Positions 7,669 to 16,282 are shown, counted from the stretch's first letter. The stretch: DNA of 17,499 nt from Candidatus Gastranaerophilales bacterium (GCA_947589525.1 CANQAW010000013.1:1-17499), one strand, 5' to 3'. The notes: a model not told the origin generated them from the letters alone. Program-made: numbers and translations.

Positions 7669-9459
7669 CTAAGGAGAATTTATTATCATGTTACAAGAAG
7701 CGCAATCAAAACTAAGAGGATATTTAACTCCTTTTTCGTCAACTAAAAATAAAGATTTATCTTCAATTTTTTTATCACAGCCTAAAAATATTTTCTTCAA
7801 ACAGTGTTTTGTTGTCATTAAGTGCTTATCTTTAAAAGAATTTGTTTTTTCAACAGAGTATTCTTTAATTTCACAACCGCACAAAGAATAAAATTCTTTT
7901 GAAACTTGATTTGTTACGTTAAAAGTGTAATCTCCGATGCTTTTATGGAATTTTGCAATTTTAAGCGGTTTTTGTTTTTTAGTTTTATATTTTGATAAAA
8001 TTTCCGTTTTTAAATTTTCAATTAAAGTTTTTCTTATATCATTTAAAATCGAAATAGGGACAAATTTTATTTTTTCAGTTTTAAAAATAATGTTTTTTAC
8101 TGAAAAAGGGCTGTCTGATGTTTTAGATAGTGATTTTACATAATTTTGCTTCATTTTATCGAAATTTTGCGCAGTTTCAAAATCAGTGAGTTCCACAGAG
8201 CTTTTATTTTTAAATTCATCCGTTATTTCAATTTTATTTTCGGTAATTATAAAATTGATATTTAATTTTCTTTTTGTTTTGGAATTTTTTAAAATTTTAT
8301 TAAATTCAAAATCCAAGTTTCTGAATATTTCGCTATTTTTCTTTAAGAAAACTTTTTTATTAGGATAAATTTTATATCCGCCTTTAATTTTTATTGCTTT
8401 ATTTACCAAAAACCCTTTTAGTTCATCATCTTGAATTGTACAAAGCCCGTCTTGAGAAGAAACTGTTTTATCAGTTTTTAAAATAAAATAATCGTTATAT
8501 AAATTATCTATAGCTCCAAGCTTTTCTCCGATTGATTTAGGGGTTGAAAAATTATAAATATTATCTTTTTTATTAAATAAATAATCATCACAAAAACCTC
8601 GGTTAAAGGTTTTTGATATATCGGGGCTAAAATCAGCTGTTATTTCACCTTTTGAAATTCGAGGATAGTTTTTTAATAAATTATGAAAATATAAAACCTG
8701 ATTTTTAACGTATTCTTCTGATTTTAATCTTCCCTCGATTTTAAAACTTACTACGCCTGCGTTTATTAATTTATCTAAATGATTTGATAAATTATTATCT
8801 TTTAGAGATAGAAGATATTTATTTTTAGCAAAATTTTTACCTTTGTTATCAACAAGAGAATATTTTTTTCTGCAGGGTTGAGCGCAATCTCCTTTATTTG
8901 CGCTTCTTTTACCTATAAAATAAGATAAATAACAACACCCCGAATAACAAACGCAAAGAGCGCCCGAGATAAAATGTTCAAGTTCGATTTTAGAAAATTT
9001 GTTTATTTTTTTAATATCTTCAAGATTTGTTTCACGAGGAAGAATAACCCTTTTTATTCCAATATTTTCAAAAAATTTAATTTTTTCAATATCCCGATTA
9101 TCCGCTTGGGTTGAAATATGAAGCAAAATCGGAGGGATTTTATTTTGAAGCGCAAGATTTAAAATGGCAAAATCCTGAATAATTAATGCGTCAACTTTAA
9201 TTTCATAGAGGTCTTTTATAAGCTGTGTGCATTTTTCAATATCGCTGTCATTTAAAATAGTGTTTATAGTGACATAAACTTTAACATTGAATAAATGAGC
9301 GAAGTTAACTATTTTTTCAATATCTGATAGCGAATTTTTGGCGGATTTTCTTGCGCTAAAATCATCTGCCCCTATATAAACGGCGTCAGCACCCGAATTT
9401 ATTGCGCTAATGGCGCAGGATAAATTTTGTGCGGGAGCAAGAAGTTCAAGTTTTTGCAT
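7669..9459 (-). CDS. rlhA: U32-family Fe-S protein, RlhA-type (23S rRNA C2501 hydroxylation family)
   Basis: The N-terminus (LELLAPAQNL, then SAINSGADAVYIGADDFSAR, 18-37) is the classical start of U32 'collagenase-like' proteins. HISTQADNRD (114-123) and EHFISGALCVCYSGCCYLS (161-179) followed by RSANKGDCAQPCR (185-197) give the cysteine set (likely C169, C176, C192, C196) that binds a 4Fe-4S cluster in this family. The 596-residue length and the long C-terminal part, with KLNINF...KIEITD and the ending TTKHCLKK...DCASCNMI, match RlhA (YdcP) rather than shorter U32 members such as TrhP or UbiU/UbiV. RlhA uses prephenate-derived chemistry to hydroxylate 23S rRNA C2501 in E. coli; the same target here is inferred. 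Its ATG lies only 2 bases after the DUF4127 stop, so translation is probably coupled. Confidence 0.8.
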   Translation of the reverse strand: MQKLELLAPAQNLSCAISAINSGADAVYIGADDFSARKSAKNSLSDIEKIVNFAHLFNVKVYVTINTILNDSDIEKCTQLIKDLYEIKVDALIIQDFAILNLALQNKIPPILLHISTQADNRDIEKIKFFENIGIKRVILPRETNLEDIKKINKFSKIELEHFISGALCVCYSGCCYLSYFIGKRSANKGDCAQPCRKKYSLVDNKGKNFAKNKYLLSLKDNNLSNHLDKLINAGVVSFKIEGRLKSEEYVKNQVLYFHNLLKNYPRISKGEITADFSPDISKTFNRGFCDDYLFNKKDNIYNFSTPKSIGEKLGAIDNLYNDYFILKTDKTVSSQDGLCTIQDDELKGFLVNKAIKIKGGYKIYPNKKVFLKKNSEIFRNLDFEFNKILKNSKTKRKLNINFIITENKIEITDEFKNKSSVELTDFETAQNFDKMKQNYVKSLSKTSDSPFSVKNIIFKTEKIKFVPISILNDIRKTLIENLKTEILSKYKTKKQKPLKIAKFHKSIGDYTFNVTNQVSKEFYSLCGCEIKEYSVEKTNSFKDKHLMTTKHCLKKIFLGCDKKIEDKSLFLVDEKGVKYPLSFDCASCNMIINSP

Positions 9460-9461
9460 GG

Positions 9462-10832
9462 TTATTGCACTTCAATTCTAATTTCAAAACTTCTCTTCCA
9501 AGGAAGCGAGTAGTTTATTTTTTTAGGGTTAAAATTTAAAAATTTAGAAATTAATTTGGCGTTTTTATTAAGTTCTTCTTCTTTTTGAGATAACTCTTCG
9601 TTTGTTTTTTGAATATCAATTCTTGAAATGCTTTGATAGCCCCAGTCATCTAAAAATCTTATAAACATTAGTTTTTTAAAGGCGCTGTCATTATAGGTTT
9701 TATTTTTTAAAGCCAAAAATTTAACCAGTGCAATTAAAATTGAACATCCTATTGTATTTGCGCTTGTGTTATAAGCGCAAAAAGAATATAAGTTATCCGC
9801 CTTTTGTTTAAAGATTTGTTTAATAAGTTCTCTGTCCGCTCCGTTTGCGTTATTGACGTCAGCTATAAAATAAGGAGTTTTTGGGAAATTTATTTTTTTA
9901 TCCGTGGAATTTATTTTATCTCCTAAAACAAAATCTCCCTGTTCATCTTTAAAATTATTAACAAGCATTGTTAAATCGCCTTTCGGATTAATTCCAAGCC
10001 CCGAAAGCGAAATTTGCGCAAGCACGCAATTTTTAATTGAAATATCTTCGTATTTTGAAATTAAATTAATTGAATTTTCTTCAATAAAAACAGGGTTTAT
10101 GCTTATTTTTTTATCTTTTGTCAAAGCTCTTGAAATTAAAGATAGGGGGATTTCATCTGCTCCTGTTTTAATTAAAACGTTGGAGAGATTATTTTCTTTT
10201 ATAATTTTTGATAAAGAATTGGCTTCTAAAATATTTAAACCAAACTGCGCGCAATCATCTTTTGAAAAAATTAAAGTATTGAAAAAATTCTTTTGCGCAA
10301 GCTTAAGATAAAGTTTATTTATTTCAAAATTTCTTTTTCTTGTTTTAATATAATCGTCTAAAATTTCTTTGGGGATTTTATCGTTAGTTTTGATTTTGTT
10401 TTTATGATAGTTATAAGACCAATCAAAAATCATTTTGCCGTATCTATCCCAGTATGGTTTTTCTTCTTCGTTTATGTTGTTGTTTGAAATCCGCATTATG
10501 GAAGAAAACCCCAGAATATTTTTACATTTTTCTTTAGCCGGTTTAACAAAATCAAAAATTCTTTTTTTAATATCTTCTAAATCATCCTCGCTTCTTCTTG
10601 AAGGAATTAAACCTCCGTAAGCAAGAGTGTCAAGGCAGACTATCAGGTAGTCAATATCTTTTAAGTTTTGAAGAAAATTAAACAGTTTATTGATATCTGC
10701 GGGTTTTTTTAAGTCTCCGAGAGCTTCAATTTCAGGCATGAAAAGCTCTATACTTTTATCAAGCGCCAAAATATCTTTAATAATGTCATAGCAGATTGGG
10801 CGATTATCAATAGGAATAACGGCTATTTTCAT
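9462..10832 (-). CDS. DUF4127 family protein, function unknown
   Basis: The protein matches my memory of the DUF4127 family (about 500 aa, found in many Firmicutes and some other bacteria). Conserved elements are IPIDNRPICYD (6-16), CLDTLAYGGLIPSRR (66-80), GFSSIMRISNNN (108-119) and EEEKPYWDRYG (122-132). Later come TGADEIPLSLISRAL, NANGADRELI, AYNTSANTIGCSI and RFLDDWGYQ, and finally LPWKRSFEIRIEV at the C-terminus. The conserved Asp, Arg and Glu residues suggest an enzyme, but no reaction has been established that I know of. There is no signal peptide or membrane segment. It starts 8 bases after the coiled-coil gene, with an AGGGGG ribosome binding site overlapping that gene's stop, and ends 2 bases before the U32 gene. 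Confidence 0.85.
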   Translation of the reverse strand: MKIAVIPIDNRPICYDIIKDILALDKSIELFMPEIEALGDLKKPADINKLFNFLQNLKDIDYLIVCLDTLAYGGLIPSRRSEDDLEDIKKRIFDFVKPAKEKCKNILGFSSIMRISNNNINEEEKPYWDRYGKMIFDWSYNYHKNKIKTNDKIPKEILDDYIKTRKRNFEINKLYLKLAQKNFFNTLIFSKDDCAQFGLNILEANSLSKIIKENNLSNVLIKTGADEIPLSLISRALTKDKKISINPVFIEENSINLISKYEDISIKNCVLAQISLSGLGINPKGDLTMLVNNFKDEQGDFVLGDKINSTDKKINFPKTPYFIADVNNANGADRELIKQIFKQKADNLYSFCAYNTSANTIGCSILIALVKFLALKNKTYNDSAFKKLMFIRFLDDWGYQSISRIDIQKTNEELSQKEEELNKNAKLISKFLNFNPKKINYSLPWKRSFEIRIEVQ

Positions 10833-10840
10833 AAAACCCC

Positions 10841-13800
10841 CTATTGTTCAACGTAACTTATTAATTTATCAAGAGAGCTTTGGATTGAATTAATTTTATC
10901 TTCCATTATTTCAACCCTGTTTGAAAGCATTTTTGTTTGAGTCATATTTTCGTAGAAAATATCAATAAATTGCGACGGATTAAAGCTTTCGCTTTGCGCC
11001 TGCAAAATTAAACCGATTTTCTTTTGAGTATCCTGTATTTTAACATCGGCATTTTGGCTTGTTTTAACAAGGTGTTTTAAAATATTTTCTATTTTTGTAT
11101 AAAACTCGCTTGCCGAATGTTTTGATTTTTCGCTTTGAATTAATTGAGAGCGAATTTCTTGAAGAGCATTATTTTGAACATCTTCAACATTTTGAGACAG
11201 TTCGTCAATTTTGGAATTTGTATCTTTAAGCCAGCCTGAAAGATTTCCGATTTCGTTTTCAATTTCTCGGTTTATTTTGATGTTTTCAACGCCTACGGTT
11301 CTTAGTTCAATAATTTTTTCAAATAAAGGTTTTATTTCCGCACTTGCCTGAAGATTTTTTTCCATTGCAACTCTTAATTTTGCAAAGTCAGATTCGACAT
11401 CTTCCAAAGAATAAGTATAGGATGAATTTTCATCAGGCGATTTAATTTTTTTGATTGATGCTTCAAGCTTTTGAATTTCTTGGGCTAAATCGCTTTTAAT
11501 TTCTTGTGTAAGATTTGATTGAGCATCACTAAAGCTTGAATCCTGATTTTGAATTTCCTGTACCCTTTGGGAATTTTCTTTTAGTTTTTGTTCTATATCT
11601 TCTTTTGCAAGTTGAAATTCTTCGTATAGAACATCATTTGATTTTGCAATACTTTGCAGTTTTTCTTCAATTTTTTTAATTGTTTCGAAAACGGAAGCCT
11701 TGTTATCATTTTCCGAAAGAGCATTTACCTTTGTTTCAATATTTAAAGCGTTAGTTTGAATTTCTTCAAGTAACTCTTTTGCGTTATGAATTTGTTGAAG
11801 ATTGGTTCTTTCGATTTTTGCTTCAAGCTCAATTACACAATCTTTTATGGTTTTTATATTATCCGAGCTTTCCTGATTTGTTTCAAAGAAATCTTCATTT
11901 AATTTGCTTATTGATTTATTAATATCAAGAATATCCGCTTTAATATCATTTTTAATTTCGCTAAGAGCATCTTGAGTTTTGCTGTCAGCGCTTATTATAT
12001 TTTCCAATACATCGCTTCTGAAATCATTCAGGGTGTCTTGAGTTTTTGCATTTGTACTTTCAAGACCGTCCGAAAGTTTTTCTAAAGTTTGCGTGCTTAA
12101 ATTTTCTATAGCCACTTCAAGAGAAGAAACTTTGTCGGATGTTTTTTCCTGATTTTCTTCCTGCTTGCCGTAAGTTTCTTGAAAATCTTTTTTGTATACT
12201 TCAAATTCTTTTTTAATTTTTTCGTTAATTGCCTCAACACTGTCTACGAGATAGTCTGAAAGCTTTTGTAAATCAAGCTTTAAGGCATCCGAACTTTCGG
12301 AATTAATATTTCTCGTTTCTTCCTCGAGTTTAATTGTTGCGTTGTTTAAACTTTCTCTGAAATCCTTTATTGCTTCACTAAACGAAGTTTTAATTTCGTT
12401 TAAATGCATGCTGTTTTCCGAAACTACATGATTTCTGAAAATTTCAAGTTTATCGGCAACTGCAGGAATTGCTTCAGACATTTGATTTAAAATTTCAAGG
12501 CTGGGAGAAGTGTTTATATTTGCAAGATTGGACTGCATATTTTGAATTGAGGATTGAACTTCAAGAGAAATATCTCTTAAAGTGGAGCTCATTTCTTTAA
12601 TGTTTTTGCCTAAATCCTGCTCATTAAACTCGTTCATTGCTTTTATGATAGGCTCTTGAAGGATTTTGATGTTACCTTGGTTGATTTCATTTACATCATT
12701 TTTAAATTGTTCAAGACCCGTTAACAGAATTTTAATATCTTCTTTTGAAGCATTAAGATATTTTTGATATTCCGCTTCAAATTGTTTTGATTTATATAAA
12801 ACTTCTTCGTTTATTAAAGTGCGTATATCTTTGACTTCTCCCGTGAGACTTTGAACCGTTGTTGAAAGATTTTTGATTTCATCTTTTGTATTTGTAATGT
12901 TGCTCGAAAGATTTTGAATATTGCTTGTGGCGCTTGTTATATTTGTTGCCAGCGTTTGAATTGCACTTTTGACCTCGGTTGTGTTCGACGCTTCGATTAT
13001 TTTTTGTATTTCTTGTTTTATGTTTTCAATTTTTGAACCGACATCTTGGCTGTATAAATCAATTTTATTGTTATATTGCTGATTAAGCGCTTCAACATCT
13101 TTTTTCACGTCAAAAGAAAGAACCTTGTCGTTTATTTTTTTAATTAAATCTCCGAGTCCTTTGACCTCGCGAAGCGCTTCATCAAAAACGTTTTCTTTGC
13201 TTTGTATTAAACCGATTAAACCCGTTAAATCTTTATATTTTGTATCTATAACGGCAATTGCCGAGATTATTGAGTTTACATTTCCGGCTATATTATCAAG
13301 TTCGACCTGTACGGATTTAATTTCTTCTTTAGAGGAGTTTTGTTTTACCTGTTCCAAAAAATCAGCGAAATTTTTATTTAAAGTTATTATAATATTTTCA
13401 AAGTTTTTCGAAAAAATAACAAAATTATCGCTCAGTTTTGTTATTTCAAGACCGGAGCCTGTGTTGTTCTGCGATTCAACAAGATTAAAGATTTTTTGTA
13501 AAGCTAAATCCTGACTGGTTAATTTTGAGTATGTGTTTGATAAATCCTGTACTATTTTTGTAATTTCGGCAGACATTTTGGGATTTTGCGCCGAGCTTGT
13601 TGCAATAAAGCTTTTTAAGGCGTTTTCCAAGTCTCTTATATATTGATTGGTTTGTCCGTATTTTAAATCTATGGTTTTTCGAAATTCATTTATTAAAGTT
13701 GTTGCTATTTTTTCGCTCGAGATATTTTGCAGATTTTCGTATCTTTGAGAAAGGCTTGTAAGCGCATTATAAATCTCGCCCTGAGAAGTAGAGGATTTAG

Positions 13801-13861
13801 CGTACAAACCCTTTACCGCTTCGGTTAACTGGTCTAATCTTATATCAATATTGTCTGCCAT
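10841..13861 (-). CDS. Large cytoplasmic coiled-coil protein, function unknown
   Basis: I do not recognise a family. From ATG 13861 the protein is 1006 residues (MADNIDIRLDQL...). A TTG 24 bases upstream is in frame but has no ribosome binding site; the ATG follows a weak AGAAAG about nine bases upstream. Nearly the whole length is predicted alpha-helix with heptad-like spacing of Leu/Ile/Val, very rich in Ser, Asn, Lys, Glu and Gln. It has few prolines, one cysteine that I noticed (in KDCVIEL) and no signal peptide or membrane helix. Weak internal duplication is visible around residues 595-645, where AKTQDTLNDF and SKTQDALSEI recur about 22 residues apart. The composition recalls structural or scaffold filaments, receptor coiled coils or tail-fibre-like rods, but nothing fixes the role. 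It sits between the secreted GHL10 protein and DUF4127 in the same leftward cluster. Confidence 0.8.
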   Translation of the reverse strand: MADNIDIRLDQLTEAVKGLYAKSSTSQGEIYNALTSLSQRYENLQNISSEKIATTLINEFRKTIDLKYGQTNQYIRDLENALKSFIATSSAQNPKMSAEITKIVQDLSNTYSKLTSQDLALQKIFNLVESQNNTGSGLEITKLSDNFVIFSKNFENIIITLNKNFADFLEQVKQNSSKEEIKSVQVELDNIAGNVNSIISAIAVIDTKYKDLTGLIGLIQSKENVFDEALREVKGLGDLIKKINDKVLSFDVKKDVEALNQQYNNKIDLYSQDVGSKIENIKQEIQKIIEASNTTEVKSAIQTLATNITSATSNIQNLSSNITNTKDEIKNLSTTVQSLTGEVKDIRTLINEEVLYKSKQFEAEYQKYLNASKEDIKILLTGLEQFKNDVNEINQGNIKILQEPIIKAMNEFNEQDLGKNIKEMSSTLRDISLEVQSSIQNMQSNLANINTSPSLEILNQMSEAIPAVADKLEIFRNHVVSENSMHLNEIKTSFSEAIKDFRESLNNATIKLEEETRNINSESSDALKLDLQKLSDYLVDSVEAINEKIKKEFEVYKKDFQETYGKQEENQEKTSDKVSSLEVAIENLSTQTLEKLSDGLESTNAKTQDTLNDFRSDVLENIISADSKTQDALSEIKNDIKADILDINKSISKLNEDFFETNQESSDNIKTIKDCVIELEAKIERTNLQQIHNAKELLEEIQTNALNIETKVNALSENDNKASVFETIKKIEEKLQSIAKSNDVLYEEFQLAKEDIEQKLKENSQRVQEIQNQDSSFSDAQSNLTQEIKSDLAQEIQKLEASIKKIKSPDENSSYTYSLEDVESDFAKLRVAMEKNLQASAEIKPLFEKIIELRTVGVENIKINREIENEIGNLSGWLKDTNSKIDELSQNVEDVQNNALQEIRSQLIQSEKSKHSASEFYTKIENILKHLVKTSQNADVKIQDTQKKIGLILQAQSESFNPSQFIDIFYENMTQTKMLSNRVEIMEDKINSIQSSLDKLISYVEQ

Positions 13862-13940
13862 TTGAAAATTCTTTCTAATACCCAACTTTATTTAATAATA
13901 TCAAAAAAATAAAGAAATGGTCTATAATGTAAAGAATATT

Positions 13941-16001
13941 TTAGTTAAAATTCTGATTTTTGAATACGCTTGTTTTTAAAACTTCAAGATACCCCGCGTT
14001 TAAATGCGCCCAATCAAACAGAATTATGCCTTGAAGCCTTAGTTTTCTGATAATATGGATTTGTCTTAAAAGGTCTTCGGGGTCAGATTCGATAAATCCT
14101 GCAAAAAGTCCGGGGTATACCGCAACGTCCGCTCCCGCTTTTTTCTTAATTTCTTCAAGCATACTGTAAGCAAGCTCATCATCACTTGTTAAAATTAAGG
14201 GAGTGAGAGCATCCACGTATTTTTTTGAAGCCCAATAAGTCCAATCCTGATATTTTGTCTGCAAACTGACTTTATAATCAGGAAAAGCAACTGCCGAAAA
14301 AGTTATATTTCTGTTTCTTAAATATTCCGAAACTTTTGCAACATAATCGGTTATTTTTGAAGCTCTATACTCGCACCATTTATCCCACATATCGCCCTTT
14401 TGGGAGATATTAAGAGGGTCAATTCCATAAATATTTAAAAATTCTTCTCTTGCGTATTTTGTATAACCCCATTGATTGTTGAAATTTTCCTTAGAAACAT
14501 TGGGATATCTGGTATAATCAAGATTAAATCCGTCTACATTATATCTTGCCGAGATTTCAGCGATTAATCTAAGCAAAAAATTTGTAACATCAGGGTTTGC
14601 AGGGTCTAAGAAATATCCGTTATGCTCTTGAGGATGGGAAACATATCCTTTGGCATCCGCTTTTTGTTTGGATTTATTTTGCCAGTCGGGTCTCTGAGCA
14701 AGAATGGATTTAGGGTAAAGCGAAGGATTTTTATTTCCGACATAAAAACTTTGAAACCAAACGTGAATTTTTATATTTCTTCTGTGCGCTTCTTTAATCC
14801 AAACGGCCAGTGCATCGTAGTTGAAATCGGGATTTTGAACTTCAAAGCCGTAATCTCTCATTGTTTTTGAAGGGAAAATTGTTTTTCCGTGGAAATATGT
14901 TTCCAAAAATACATTATTTATCCCTGTTTCTTTGATGGAATCAAGAGTTTGCTGGACTTCCTGAATTGTTTTTTGAACAGGTCTTATCCAGACACCTTTA
15001 AGCTCGTTTGACAGAAAAGGAAGGGTGTATCTGTACGCTAAAGTTGCGCTTTCTATTGACTCTTTTGCATAATTTAAACTGTTTTCGGAATTATCTTTAA
15101 GAGATTTTTTATATTGTTGTTTGGCTTTTTTTAAGTAGTAATAAATAAATTTGTCATCCCTAAATTGATAATCCTGTTTAGTTGAAATTAAAATATCTTC
15201 AACTTCTTCAATTTTATATTTTGCAAAAAATCTGTAGCTGTCTATTGTGGTATAGGCTTTTAAAAGGTTGTCCGCCACTTCTATTTTTGTTCCTATTTTT
15301 AAATTCTCGCTAATCCACTTTTTAGCGTTTCCATGACCCGATATTACATAACCGTTTCTCGGGATTATTGAGTTAGCACCGGTAAGCTTTGTTACAATTC
15401 CGTTTTCAACTATTGCCTCTTTTCCGAATTCGTTTGTTCCCGTGGTTTTGCCGAAGCTTTTTTTGTATATGACAAGCTGATTAACTCCTCGATATCCGGG
15501 GAAATTGTTTGTAACTCTGCTTAAATCGTCAGGATATATTGCGCTGATTTTAATTGAAGAGGAAGAAACGGTCCTGTCATTTTTTGACTCGTCTACATTT
15601 ATGTTTTTTTCATTTTGTGTCTTAATTTCTTTGTTTGCTTTTTTGTCAACTGTTATAACTATGTTAGAACTTTCATCATGGGTTTTTGGTGCTGCTGTCG
15701 TTTGATTTACGGGTTGTTTTTGCACTTGTTTATTTATCAAGTTATTTGAGTCGGTTTGTTTTTTCGGCTCTAACAGCGAATCGTTTTCTTTTTTTCTTGA
15801 AATTTCTTTCGGCGAAATTTCTTTTGAGTAATAAACGGCAGGGGTTGTATCTTTAGGCGCATAATTTACATTAATATTTTTTTCATTTGTTATTTCTATA
15901 ACTTTGTTTTTATCAACGGGAGCCGAATCTGCACAGGCATAATATACCGATGCGGACAGTATAAAAACGGCAAGTATATTAATTAAAAAAAATCTCCTCA
16001 A
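13941..16001 (-). CDS. Secreted GHL10-family (family 10-like) glycosyl hydrolase
   Basis: Residues 1-24 form a signal peptide (MRRFF, hydrophobic core, likely cut after YACA), so the protein is exported. Residues 25-150 are a Lys/Asn/Ser/Thr-rich, probably disordered linker. Residues about 150-265 form a small domain (GTNEFGKEAIVENGIVTKL, IPRNGYVISGHG) that resembles the beta-rich N-terminal part seen in NAGPA-type or other cell-wall proteins. Residues about 335-675 form the GHL10 barrel: LKGVWIRP, NNVFLETYFHG, AHRRNIKIHVWFQSF, GYFLDPANPD, VDGFNLDYTRYP (489-500) and GIILFDWAHLNAGYL. D495 is a candidate acid. Related proteins are thought to act on cell-envelope polysaccharide; the substrate is unknown. 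The start is TTG with AGAGG five bases upstream. The GAGGAG that follows lies inside the coding sequence and has no good start after it. This is the first gene of the leftward cluster. Confidence 0.88.
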   Translation of the reverse strand: MRRFFLINILAVFILSASVYYACADSAPVDKNKVIEITNEKNINVNYAPKDTTPAVYYSKEISPKEISRKKENDSLLEPKKQTDSNNLINKQVQKQPVNQTTAAPKTHDESSNIVITVDKKANKEIKTQNEKNINVDESKNDRTVSSSSIKISAIYPDDLSRVTNNFPGYRGVNQLVIYKKSFGKTTGTNEFGKEAIVENGIVTKLTGANSIIPRNGYVISGHGNAKKWISENLKIGTKIEVADNLLKAYTTIDSYRFFAKYKIEEVEDILISTKQDYQFRDDKFIYYYLKKAKQQYKKSLKDNSENSLNYAKESIESATLAYRYTLPFLSNELKGVWIRPVQKTIQEVQQTLDSIKETGINNVFLETYFHGKTIFPSKTMRDYGFEVQNPDFNYDALAVWIKEAHRRNIKIHVWFQSFYVGNKNPSLYPKSILAQRPDWQNKSKQKADAKGYVSHPQEHNGYFLDPANPDVTNFLLRLIAEISARYNVDGFNLDYTRYPNVSKENFNNQWGYTKYAREEFLNIYGIDPLNISQKGDMWDKWCEYRASKITDYVAKVSEYLRNRNITFSAVAFPDYKVSLQTKYQDWTYWASKKYVDALTPLILTSDDELAYSMLEEIKKKAGADVAVYPGLFAGFIESDPEDLLRQIHIIRKLRLQGIILFDWAHLNAGYLEVLKTSVFKNQNFN

Positions 16002-16052
16002 AAAAACCTCTAAAAAGTCTTTATTACTACAGTAAAATTTTAGTACAAAAAG

Positions 16053-16095
16053 ATAAAATTTAAAAATATTTTATAAATATTTAATATAAAAAAAA
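16053..16095. other. 43-base pure A/T tract upstream of the GHL10 gene
   Basis: No G or C occurs between 16053 and 16095. The right end is the T-run of the minus-strand terminator. The rest lies 52 or more bases upstream of the GHL10 start and is the likely place for an UP element or promoter of the leftward operon. No convincing -35/-10 pair stands out on the minus strand. Confidence 0.35.
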
Positions 16096-16118
16096 CTATT
16101 GAATATAGTATTCAATAG
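16088..16118 (-). terminator. Minus-strand intrinsic terminator in the divergent intergenic region
   Basis: CTATTGAATA (16096-16105) and TATTCAATAG (16109-16118) form a perfect 10-bp hairpin with a 3-base loop. On the minus strand it is followed at once by eight T residues (A-run 16088-16095). The plus strand has no T-run after it, so it acts only leftward. No minus-strand gene lies just upstream of it, so it must end a short transcript or attenuate the leader of the GHL10 operon. Confidence 0.7.
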
Positions 16119-16171
16119 CTTCTAATAAGGATGACAATAAAGTTATATGGTGTGTATTTAATTAGTTTTCT
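16088..16171 (-). ncRNA. Candidate small RNA or leader transcript of about 84 nt
   Basis: Transcription from the candidate minus-strand promoter (16178-16205) would begin near 16171 and end at the hairpin plus T-run at 16088. The transcript has no good open reading frame with a ribosome binding site. It could be a free small RNA, or the attenuated leader of the GHL10 operon whose first codon is at 16001. I recognise no known RNA family. The call rests only on the promoter-terminator arrangement. Confidence 0.35.
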
Positions 16172-16177
16172 TTTAAC

Positions 16178-16205
16178 ATTTTAGTTGTCGTACCACTCGG
16201 GACAA
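16178..16205 (-). promoter_or_regulatory. Candidate minus-strand promoter for the small RNA/leader
   Basis: Reading the minus strand, TTGTCC (16205-16200) and TAAAAT (16183-16178) are spaced by 16 bases. They match the sigma-70 consensus at four and five of six positions. The spacer holds the most GC-rich stretch of the intergenic region. Confidence 0.35.
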
Positions 16206-16236
16206 ATCTTTAACATTTATTTTTAAATATCCTCTG

Positions 16237-16264
16237 TTTGTATTAGAACTTTTTATGATAAAAT
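16237..16264 (+). promoter_or_regulatory. Weak candidate promoter for the kinase gene
   Basis: TTTGTA (16237-16242) and TAAAAT (16259-16264) are 16 bases apart, and a TATGAT (16254-16259) overlaps the second box. The start would fall about 12 bases before the ATG at 16283. The local A/T content makes this a weak call. Confidence 0.28.
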
Positions 16265-16282
16265 AAACTTATCGGATATTTT

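Noticed and set aside
7688..7891. Short + strand ORF preceded by an AAGGAG-like sequence
   Set aside because: It is antisense to the C-terminal part of the U32 gene and shows no family resemblance; the apparent ribosome binding site is the reverse of the U32 stop region.
9904..10311. 135-codon open frame on the + strand
   Set aside because: It lies antisense inside the well-supported DUF4127 gene, has no ribosome binding site and no recognisable family.
13125..13514. 129-codon open frame on the + strand
   Set aside because: It is antisense to the coiled-coil gene; its hydrophobic, Phe/Ser-rich translation is what the reverse strand of Lys/Asn/Glu-rich coding gives.
13861..13885. TTG start 24 bases upstream of the coiled-coil ATG
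   Set aside because: No ribosome binding site precedes it, while the ATG has at least a weak one and a more usual start codon.
13900..13928. Exact TATAAT on the + strand
   Set aside because: No -35 box at a suitable distance, and any transcript would run antisense to the GHL10 gene.
16131..16184. 17-codon open frame starting ATGACAATAAAG on the + strand, possible leader peptide
   Set aside because: The AAGG before it touches the start codon, which is too close for ribosome binding, and no regulated feature follows it.
16184..16205. Minus-strand CCCGAGTGGT resembling part of a tRNA-Ser/Leu D-arm
   Set aside because: No acceptor, anticodon or T-arm can be folded around it; the sequence beyond is plain A/T-rich DNA.
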